Of a stretch of DNA of 64,000 nucleotides, positions 56,388 through 64,000 are shown piece after piece; position 1 is the stretch's first letter, and every line of letters begins with the position of its first letter. Below the pieces are notes generated by a model that saw only the letters and a program-made list of their open reading frames with translations, did no database searches and had not been told where the DNA came from. Origin of the DNA: Herbaspirillum autotrophicum (GTDB lineage Bacteria; Pseudomonadota; Gammaproteobacteria; Burkholderiales; Burkholderiaceae_D). Position numbers and translations under genes: made by a program. The stretch covers positions 1 through 64,000 of the forward strand of contig NZ_LFLS01000027.1 of assembly GCF_001189915.1 (NCBI RefSeq), in the 5' to 3' direction.

Positions 56388-59300
56388 ATGCGCAGCTACC
56401 AACTTTTCAGCCGGGTTTCCCGGGTTCGCCAACTCGCATTGTTGATGGGAACGGCGGCACTGTTTTACAGTGCCCATTCCCAGGCCGCGCTCGAAGTGTC
56501 GAAGAGTGTCTCGCCGGGTTACAGCACCTCCATTTATCCAGGCGACGTTACCTCGTTCCGGATTACGCTGACCAACAGCAATTCGGCATCGGCTGTTACT
56601 GGTGTGAATTTTACCGACACCATGCCACCCGAGTTGACGGTGGCCGGCGCCGGCGTCAAATCTTATGCGTGCTTTGATGGTACGAATGCACCCGTGGCCA
56701 GCACCGGTTCGATCACCGCGACCATCGGCTCCAGTCAGATCATCGTCGCCGGCGGCACGGTACCGATTGCCCAAGCGGCCGGTAACACCGGCCGTTGTGA
56801 AATTGACGTCGAAGTCACGTCACTGGCACGCAACAAATCACTCATCAACACCATTCCCAAAGATGCCGTCAGCGGTGTCGATAATAGCGGCAATATTACC
56901 AATGGCTCACCGGCACTGCAGTCGATCCTCGTCAATGATCTGACGTTGCCCAGCCTGAGCAAAAGTTTTTCTTCCTCGGCTGTCGTCAAAGGTGACAAGA
57001 CAGTGCGCCTGACCATGGTGATCAGTAACGCGGGCGCTGCCACCAATTTGCCGCTCAACGGCATCGGCGATACACCGGCCTACGCCTTGCGCGATCGTTT
57101 GCCCGTGGGTTTGCAGGTAGCAGCAACGCCCAATGCGACGGCTGTTTGCAGCGGCAGCGGTGTGGCGCCGACATTTACGCCGGCCGCGGCGGCGACGGTA
57201 CTGACGGCCACCGGCGGCACCGTGGCTGCCGGCGGCAGTTGTACGCTGGCAGTCGATCTGGTGGGTACCACCACCGATGGCGCGTATCAGAAAGATGTGG
57301 TCAATACCATTGACCGCAATACCGATTTCGGCAACAAGCGCGGCCTGATCCCGGCCAGCGATGCCAGTGCCAGCCTGTCGATCCGTTCGGTATTGCGGGT
57401 CACCAAATTGTTTGCACCGGGAACCGTCAGTGCCGGTCAGCCATCGACGCTGACGATCACCTTGAGCAACGACAGTCCGGTCAATCCCATCACGCTGACC
57501 AGCTTCATCGACAGTCCTATCGATGGCATCGGCAATGCGGCGTATGGTTTGAAAATTGTTGGCACCCCAACCAATACCTGCAATTCCACCATTACCGTCA
57601 ATGGCGGCGCAACCGGATTTTCTCTGACCGGCGGCGCCATTCCGGCAGCCGGCAGTTGTGCGATTACGGTGACCTTTGTCGGCAGCGTACAGACTGCCGG
57701 TCAGCCCAAGGCGTTTACCAACGTGATTCCGGCCGGCGCAGTCGTGACCAGCGATTCCGGTATCACCAGCCAGGGTGCGACGCACTCGGTCACGGTCGCC
57801 GACCAACTGCTGGTCAGCAAAAGTTCCAGCCCGACGACGGTGGCTGCCGGCAATCCGATTCAATACAGCATCAGTATCAGCAATTACACCGCTACTGCGT
57901 TAAGCAATGTGGTGCTCAAGGACACCTTGCCGCCGGGCGTGCTGGCATTGCCGACGGCACCGTCGGCGCCGAGCGTGTCGCCTGCTTCCTGCCTGAATCT
58001 GACGCACAACATTCCGCCGCTGCCGATTTCGATGGCGGTACCGCAATTCACCATCGGCACCGTGCCGGCCGGCACGGGTGCCGGGCCGGGCGTGTGTACC
58101 GTGACGTTCTGGGCGATGGCGCCCAAGGGTTCGGGCGTCAACACCACGCTGACCAATACGATTCGTGCCAACGATGTCGGCACCGGCGGTATCGTCAATG
58201 CCATCGATTCCAACAGCGTCGTTGCCACCATCGGTTCGGCGCTCACCATCGACAAGAACTTCAGTCCGGCCAGTGCCGCTGAAGGCACGGTATCGCTGCT
58301 GACGCTGACGCTGACCAATATCTCATCACAGGCGATCACCAACGCCAGGTTTACCGATACGCTGCCGGTCGGCTCGACTGGTTTGCAACTGGTGGTGGCC
58401 GACCCGGCCAGCGCTGCCACTACTTGCCAGAACGCGACGCTGACGGCACTGCCGGGCACCAACACCATTACGCTGACCGGCGCCACGGTACCGGCGCGTG
58501 CCAGCAATGGCACCGGCACCAGCGGCAGTTGCCAGGTCCAGGTCAAAGTGATCGGCCCGGCCGGCAATTACACCAACAGTTTGCCGGCGGGTGCCTTGAG
58601 CGGCACGCAGAATTATGCCGATGGCACCACCGACACCATCAGCAGTCCCGGTCCGGTCAACGCCAGTCTGACTTACACCGCAGCATTGGTGGCCAGCAAG
58701 AATTTTTCGCCGACGACCGTCAGCGCCGGTGGCAAGGCCACGGTGCGCATCAACCTGACCAATACCGACAGCGGCACGCTGAATAACGTCAGTGTGCAGG
58801 ATCCGTTGCCGGCCGGGATGGTGATTGCCTCCCCTTCGAATGCCTATACTACTTGCGGCGGCAATCCGGTCATTACGGCGGTGCCGGGCGCGGCATCGGC
58901 GGCGTTGTCCGGCGTGGTGCTGGCGGCGGGCGGCAAATGCGATGTCTTGTTCGATGTCGCTGTCAGCGGCAGCAGCAACTGGATCAATACGATTCCGGTT
59001 GGCAAGGTCACTGCCAGTGGCGGCGTGCAAAACGTGCAGCCGGTCACGGCTACGCTGATCAACAGCACCGCCGGTGCCGTCAGCGTCACCAACAATACCG
59101 CGCCGGCGACCTTGCCGTCGCCGGGCAGCGCCAGTGAACTGACGGTGAAAATCAGCAACACCGGTTCGGTGGCGCTGAGTGGCCTCAATCTGAACAACTA
59201 TTTCACGGCCAACGGTGTGGCCGGCGGCGTCGCCACCGGCATGCAGATCGCCGCCAATCCTGATCTGAGCACCACGTGCCCGGGCGGGATCGTCACGGCC

Positions 59301-62300
59301 GGCCCTGACGGCACCAGCATCCTGTTGTCCAACGCCACGCTGGCGGCCGGTGCTTCCTGCACGATTACTGCCAATGTCACGTTGAATACCACCGGTACCG
59401 TGCAGAATACGATACCGGCCGGTGCCATCACCAATAACCAAGGCATCAGCAACGCCACGCTGGCCGTGACCAGTTTGTCGGCGGGTGCCAATATCGGGAT
59501 CGTCAAACGCTTCACGCCGGCGGTGATCAAACCGAATGAGCGCGCGCGCCTGCGGTTGACCTTCATCAATCCGGTGACGATTACGATGACCGACCTGACC
59601 GCGGTCGACAACTTGCCCACCAACATGAGCATACCGGCGGGCGCCAATCCGATGACGACGTGCAGCGGCGGCAGTGTGGCGGCGACCAGCGCCAGCCAGG
59701 TCAAACTGAGCGGCGGCAGCTTGCCGCCCGCTACTGCCGGCAGCTCTGCCAGTTGCTATCTTGAAATCGATGTGCAGACCAATGGTGCCGGCACCTTCAG
59801 CAACGTGATCGCACCGGGCGATGTGAGCGCCAACGCCGGTGGCACACCCACCTCCAATCCGACGCCGGGGACGGCGACGCTGGAAGTGCGCAATCCGGTA
59901 GCGATCAGCAAGGCTTTCCTGCCGACTTCGGTGGCGCCTGGCGTACCGTCGACGGTGACGATCACGCTCAACAACAGCAACAACATTGCCCTGACCAATG
60001 CGGTGCTGAACGACGTCTTGCCCGCCAATCTGGTGGTGGCGCAAGTGCCGAACGCCAGCACCACTTGCAGCGGCGGCGTGGTGACGGCCAATGTGTCGGC
60101 CAAATCAGTGGCGCTGACCGGCGCCACATTGCCAGCCAATGCCTCGTGCGTGGTGAAGTTTGATGCGGTCAGCAATATTGGCGGCGTGTATGAAAACATC
60201 ATCGCTGCCGGCAGCCTCAATACCAAACAGGGCGTGACCAACGAAACCCCGGCCAGCGCCACGCTGAGCCTGCTGGATCCGCCGACGGTCAACAAACAGT
60301 TCAATCCGGTATCGATTGCGGCCAATGCCAGGTCGACGCTGACCATCGTGCTCGGCAACCCTAACAGCAGTGTCGCCACCTTGAGCGCAGCGCTGGTCGA
60401 TACCTTGCCAACGTTGCCGGGCAATATCGTGATTGCCTCGCCGAACGCCCTGAGCGGTACGTGCAACATGGGCAGCGTGACGGCCCCGGCCGGCGGCGCA
60501 ACGGTAACCTACGCCAGCGGCGCCACCATTCCGGCCGGCGGCTGCGTGATCAATGTCGATGTCACCGGTACGGTCAACGGTTCGTACAACAACTTCATCG
60601 GCGCCGGTGCGCTGACCACCAATATCGGCAAGAACGTACAGCCGGCCAGCGCCAATCTGGAAATCACGCCGCTCGGCTTCATTTCCGGCAAGGTATTCAA
60701 GGACAACAAGCTGGTGCCGAACGGCAGCTTCGTGCAGGGTACCGATACCGCCATCGCCAATGTGACGATCACCCTGAGCGGCACCAGCTACGGCGCCGAT
60801 GGTGTCGCCGGCGGTGGTGATGACACCGTGGTCACGTTGACCACGGTGACGGATGCGCTGGGCAACTACGCCTTTACCGGTCTCCTGCCGGGCAACTATA
60901 CCGTTACCGAAACCGAACAACCGGCCGGTACCCTCAATGGCATTACGACTGCCGGTACGATTGCGGGCAGCGGGGGTGGCACCGCTGGTACGGCGACTGC
61001 CATCAGCGTCACGCCAAGCCGGGTGTCGAACATCATTTTGCTCAAGGATGGCGGCGGCAAGGTATCGTCTTCGCCCGGCAACAATTTTGCCGAAGTGGTG
61101 CCGTCGTCGATCAGCGGCAAGGTATTCCTCGATCAAAACAATAACGGCGTCTACGAGCTGGCAGACAGCCCTCTGGCCGATGTCAGCATCGAGTTGCTGA
61201 ACAATCTGGGCGCGGTGGTGGCGACCACCAAGACCGATGCCAACGGCGCATACAGTTTCAATAATCTGGTGCCGGGTACGTATTCGGTACGTGAACCGAA
61301 CCAACCGGCCGATACCATCAATGGCAAAACCGTAGCCGGTACCATGGCCAACGGTGGTACCGCCGGCACACCGACTGCCGTCAGCGTCTTGCCGAGCCAG
61401 ATCAGCACCATCGTGCTGCCGCCGGCAACCAACAGCAGCGGCAACAACTTCGCCGAACTGCCGAGCGGTCGCCAGATTTCGGGCCGGGTATTTGCCGACG
61501 TCAATAACGATGGCCTGTTCAATGCCGGCGACACCGGTTTGGCCGGCGTCAAGATCGACTTGACTGGTACCGATGTCAACGGTACGCCGGTGACAAAAAC
61601 TACGACGACTGCGGCGGATGGCCGGTATACCTTCATCGGTCTGCCAGAAGGCACCTATACCGTTACCGAACCGGTACAGCCGCCGCGCACCAACAACGGC
61701 ATCACCACGGCCGGTTCGGCCGGCGGTACTGTCACTGCGGTGGGTACCGTGCCATCGGTCATCTCGGTGATTCCGATGACCGGCAACAATACGATTTCGG
61801 TGGACAACAATTTCGCCGAAATGCCGATCCTGACCGGTGTCGTTTCCGGCAAGGTATATGTTGATACCAACAACAATGGCGTGCCTGACGGTGGCGAAGC
61901 CGGCATCGCAGGGGTAGTGATGCATCTGACCGGTACCGATATCAATGGCACCGCCGTCAGTCGCGATACGACTACCGCCGCTGATGGCAGCTACAGCTTC
62001 GCCAACCTGGTGCCGAGCAATGCCAGCGGATACACCATTACCGAAATCCAGCCGGCGCAATACAAGGATGGAAAAACTACTGTGGCACCGGGCAATCCCG
62101 GTGTGGGGTCATCGGTCAAACCGGTATCGGCCAACAATGCCGATGTGATCCGCAATGTCGTGGTGCAGGCTGGCGATGTGCTGGGCAATTACAACTTCGG
62201 CGAAATCGGCAACCTGGCCCTGAAGGCGCCGCTGATCAATGGCTATGTCTATCTGGATCGCGAACACAGCCGCCAGCGTCCGGTCGATGGCAGCGCGCCC

Positions 62301-64000
62301 GGCCTGAGTGGCTGGACCGTGCAACTGACGCAAGGTGCGACCACCATTTGCACCACCACTACCGATGCCTATGGTTTCTACCAGTTCGACAATCTGCATT
62401 GCCCGGGCTATGAAGCATCCGGTCTGCCAACCGGTGCCGGCTTCAACATCCGTTTCACCAAGGATGGCAATCAAATGCCGACGGTGCCGACTTCGGGCGA
62501 CAATCGCGGCAATACCTCGACCGCGACGGGCGGCGTGATCAGCAACATCACCTTGTCGGCCAACGATGAAGTGATCGAACAAAACCTGCCGCTCGATCCG
62601 TCCGGCGTGGTGTATGACTCGGTTACCCGCAATCCGGTCGCCGGCGCGGTGGTCAGCATCAGTGGTCCGCCTGGCTTCAATGCCGCCACGCATCTGGTCG
62701 GCGGTCTGGCGGCGCAAAGTCAGACGGTGGGCAGCGATGGCTTCTATCAGTTCTTGCTGCAAAATGCCTTTCCGACCGGCACGTATACCTTGTCGGTGGT
62801 TGCACCGGGCGGCTATCTGCCGGCCCCTTCGACTAGTCTGCCAGTGTGTAACGGGACGCTGACCGTGGGTGCCTTGCCGAATCCGGCCTTGGTCCAGGCC
62901 AGCAATACCGCGCCGGGATTGTCGGTGCCACAGCAACTCGATCCGAGCGCTTGCGCCGGTCTGGTGGCCGGTGGTGCGGCATCGACCCAGTACTATTTCA
63001 GCTTCGTGATCACCAATGGTGGCTCGGCGGATATTCTCAACAATCACATTCCGCTTGATCCGGTGCAGCAAGGCGCGATCCGCGTCTCGAAGACGACGCC
63101 GCTGGTGAATGTGTCGCGTGGCGATCTGGTGCCTTACACCATCACCGCCACCAACACGCTGACTTCGCCGATTCCGAACGTGAATGTGCGCGATCAGATT
63201 CCACCCGGCTTCAAATATCGTCAGGGCAGCGCTTCGCTCAACGGTGTGGCAGTTGAACCTGCGGTGAGCGGACGTTTGCTGACCTGGCCGGCGCAGAACT
63301 TCGCGGCGCAGGAAAAGAAAACCTATCGTCTGCTGCTGACGGTCGGTTCCGGTGTCGGCGATGGCACGTATATCAATCAAGCCTGGGCGGCCAGCAATGT
63401 GACCAGTCTGATGTTGTCGAATCTGGCGACGGCGACGGTACGCATCGTGCCGGATCCGACTTTCGATTGCCCGGACATCATCGGTAAGGTATTCGACGAC
63501 CAGAACGCCAACGGCTATCAGGATCAGGGCGAGCCCGGCATTCCGGCAGTGCGTCTGGCAACGCCGCGCGGTCTGTTGGTGACCACCGATGCCGAAGGCC
63601 GCTTCCATGTGCCGTGCCCGGACATTCCGAATCAGGACCGTGGCGCCAATTTCGTGATGAAGCTGGATGAGCGCTCGTTGCCAAGCGGTTACCGCATCAC
63701 TACCGAAAATCCGCGCGATGTCCGCATTACCCGCGGCAAGGTGACCAAGCTCAACTTCGGCGCCTCGATTCACCGCGTGGTGCGGCTGGAACTCAGCGAT
63801 GCCGCGTTCACTGCGGGCAGCACCACCTTGCAGCCGCAATGGCAACAGCAACTGGATGCCTTGCCGGCGCAATTGAGACTGCGGCCATCAGTGGTGCGGC
63901 TGGCGTATCAGAGCGGGCAGGAAAAAGCGGAGCTGGTGCAGCAACGTATCGCGGCCATCCGCAAATACATTGAAGAGCGCTGGAAAAAGGATGCGTCAAA
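56388..64000 (+). CDS. Giant secreted DUF11/SdrD-B-repeat surface protein (3' end beyond window)
   Basis: At least 2537 residues without a stop; I checked the reading frame at four widely spaced points. A signal peptide (LALLMGTAALFYSAHSQAA) precedes about ten DUF11-like domains to residue ~1430, each with a TLP or TTC-GG motif and SC before a TLPA strand. Then come Cna-B/SdrD-B-like domains starting at about 1432, 1575, 1697, 1819 and 1951 (ISGKVFLDQNNNGV style, calcium-loop-like DxNNNG). A further DUF11 domain is near 2232 and an SdrD-B near 2364. The final visible part (GSTTLQPQWQQQLDAL) resembles an OmpA-like peptidoglycan-binding start. Export and a surface role are well supported; adhesion is an inference. 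Confidence 0.88.
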   Translation, partial: MRSYQLFSRVSRVRQLALLMGTAALFYSAHSQAALEVSKSVSPGYSTSIYPGDVTSFRITLTNSNSASAVTGVNFTDTMPPELTVAGAGVKSYACFDGTNAPVASTGSITATIGSSQIIVAGGTVPIAQAAGNTGRCEIDVEVTSLARNKSLINTIPKDAVSGVDNSGNITNGSPALQSILVNDLTLPSLSKSFSSSAVVKGDKTVRLTMVISNAGAATNLPLNGIGDTPAYALRDRLPVGLQVAATPNATAVCSGSGVAPTFTPAAAATVLTATGGTVAAGGSCTLAVDLVGTTTDGAYQKDVVNTIDRNTDFGNKRGLIPASDASASLSIRSVLRVTKLFAPGTVSAGQPSTLTITLSNDSPVNPITLTSFIDSPIDGIGNAAYGLKIVGTPTNTCNSTITVNGGATGFSLTGGAIPAAGSCAITVTFVGSVQTAGQPKAFTNVIPAGAVVTSDSGITSQGATHSVTVADQLLVSKSSSPTTVAAGNPIQYSISISNYTATALSNVVLKDTLPPGVLALPTAPSAPSVSPASCLNLTHNIPPLPISMAVPQFTIGTVPAGTGAGPGVCTVTFWAMAPKGSGVNTTLTNTIRANDVGTGGIVNAIDSNSVVATIGSALTIDKNFSPASAAEGTVSLLTLTLTNISSQAITNARFTDTLPVGSTGLQLVVADPASAATTCQNATLTALPGTNTITLTGATVPARASNGTGTSGSCQVQVKVIGPAGNYTNSLPAGALSGTQNYADGTTDTISSPGPVNASLTYTAALVASKNFSPTTVSAGGKATVRINLTNTDSGTLNNVSVQDPLPAGMVIASPSNAYTTCGGNPVITAVPGAASAALSGVVLAAGGKCDVLFDVAVSGSSNWINTIPVGKVTASGGVQNVQPVTATLINSTAGAVSVTNNTAPATLPSPGSASELTVKISNTGSVALSGLNLNNYFTANGVAGGVATGMQIAANPDLSTTCPGGIVTAGPDGTSILLSNATLAAGASCTITANVTLNTTGTVQNTIPAGAITNNQGISNATLAVTSLSAGANIGIVKRFTPAVIKPNERARLRLTFINPVTITMTDLTAVDNLPTNMSIPAGANPMTTCSGGSVAATSASQVKLSGGSLPPATAGSSASCYLEIDVQTNGAGTFSNVIAPGDVSANAGGTPTSNPTPGTATLEVRNPVAISKAFLPTSVAPGVPSTVTITLNNSNNIALTNAVLNDVLPANLVVAQVPNASTTCSGGVVTANVSAKSVALTGATLPANASCVVKFDAVSNIGGVYENIIAAGSLNTKQGVTNETPASATLSLLDPPTVNKQFNPVSIAANARSTLTIVLGNPNSSVATLSAALVDTLPTLPGNIVIASPNALSGTCNMGSVTAPAGGATVTYASGATIPAGGCVINVDVTGTVNGSYNNFIGAGALTTNIGKNVQPASANLEITPLGFISGKVFKDNKLVPNGSFVQGTDTAIANVTITLSGTSYGADGVAGGGDDTVVTLTTVTDALGNYAFTGLLPGNYTVTETEQPAGTLNGITTAGTIAGSGGGTAGTATAISVTPSRVSNIILLKDGGGKVSSSPGNNFAEVVPSSISGKVFLDQNNNGVYELADSPLADVSIELLNNLGAVVATTKTDANGAYSFNNLVPGTYSVREPNQPADTINGKTVAGTMANGGTAGTPTAVSVLPSQISTIVLPPATNSSGNNFAELPSGRQISGRVFADVNNDGLFNAGDTGLAGVKIDLTGTDVNGTPVTKTTTTAADGRYTFIGLPEGTYTVTEPVQPPRTNNGITTAGSAGGTVTAVGTVPSVISVIPMTGNNTISVDNNFAEMPILTGVVSGKVYVDTNNNGVPDGGEAGIAGVVMHLTGTDINGTAVSRDTTTAADGSYSFANLVPSNASGYTITEIQPAQYKDGKTTVAPGNPGVGSSVKPVSANNADVIRNVVVQAGDVLGNYNFGEIGNLALKAPLINGYVYLDREHSRQRPVDGSAPGLSGWTVQLTQGATTICTTTTDAYGFYQFDNLHCPGYEASGLPTGAGFNIRFTKDGNQMPTVPTSGDNRGNTSTATGGVISNITLSANDEVIEQNLPLDPSGVVYDSVTRNPVAGAVVSISGPPGFNAATHLVGGLAAQSQTVGSDGFYQFLLQNAFPTGTYTLSVVAPGGYLPAPSTSLPVCNGTLTVGALPNPALVQASNTAPGLSVPQQLDPSACAGLVAGGAASTQYYFSFVITNGGSADILNNHIPLDPVQQGAIRVSKTTPLVNVSRGDLVPYTITATNTLTSPIPNVNVRDQIPPGFKYRQGSASLNGVAVEPAVSGRLLTWPAQNFAAQEKKTYRLLLTVGSGVGDGTYINQAWAASNVTSLMLSNLATATVRIVPDPTFDCPDIIGKVFDDQNANGYQDQGEPGIPAVRLATPRGLLVTTDAEGRFHVPCPDIPNQDRGANFVMKLDERSLPSGYRITTENPRDVRITRGKVTKLNFGASIHRVVRLELSDAAFTAGSTTLQPQWQQQLDALPAQLRLRPSVVRLAYQSGQEKAELVQQRIAAIRKYIEERWKKDAS

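Noticed and set aside
57863-63872. Long minus-strand frames (up to 651 codons) opposite the giant surface protein
   Set aside because: The plus strand is one uninterrupted frame with a signal peptide and clear repeats; the antisense frames are low-complexity Arg/Gly-rich shadows.

Overview
The window (64 kb, mostly around 60% GC by eye) looks like chromosome of a betaproteobacterium of the Burkholderiales, most likely Oxalobacteraceae (Herbaspirillum/Collimonas-like). The basis is the combination of pcaHGB with a fused pcaC-pcaD, a pilVWXY1E minor-pilin operon, ribDE, an inner-membrane-anchored FadE, and protein-level resemblance. The species cannot be fixed without a database search.

Layout. 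0-9.3 kb: a small membrane protein, a divergent AraC regulator/SDR pair, an AT-rich patch with unrecognised genes, a secreted CocE/S15-type hydrolase lipoprotein, a GNAT acetyltransferase, an outer-membrane barrel protein and a hypothetical gene. Two ~100-120 bp direct repeats (2661-2780 and 6135-6237) flank the AT-rich patch plus hydrolase. 9.4-14.9 kb: a 1725-residue autotransporter built of Ig-like modules. 14.9-23.3 kb: the protocatechuate block, pcaHGB-pcaCD with an IclR regulator, a MerR/TipAS regulator, then an AraC regulator divergent from pobA. Together they take 4-hydroxybenzoate to protocatechuate and on to 3-oxoadipate. 23.3-31.2 kb: a chemoreceptor with an in-frame stop in its conserved C-terminus, gamma-glutamyltransferase, RidA, a GntR-type LacI regulator, an acyl-CoA synthetase and an ArfB-type rescue factor. 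31.3-36.6 kb: a gluconate/idonate operon (GntP permease, gluconokinase, gluconate 5-dehydrogenase, L-idonate 5-dehydrogenase) behind a sigma-70-like promoter carrying two TAGCGCTA operators.

36.6-39.8 kb is the most unusual part. A phage-type Rha-like regulator and a CI/LexA-like (S24) repressor are divergent, with two perfect palindromes before the repressor. They are followed by an AT-rich, translationally coupled pair: an ABC/OLD-like ATPase and a small protein with a D-x12-ExK nuclease-like motif. I read this as a probable mobile, anti-phage-type module; it does not match any named two-gene system I can identify from sequence alone.

40.2-50 kb: riboflavin synthase and RibD, the type IV minor-pilin operon (pilV-pilW-pilX-pilY1-pilE-fimT, mostly ATGA overlaps), a cupin/XRE regulator, DUF924, an S4 RNA-binding protein, a hypothetical and a MAPEG protein. 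50-55.8 kb: a YpfJ-type zinc metallopeptidase, a thioester-reductase-like dehydrogenase divergent from fadE, and a small membrane protein. 56.4-64 kb: the start of a very large secreted DUF11/SdrD-B-repeat protein that runs off the right edge, preceded by a 10-bp direct-repeat array.
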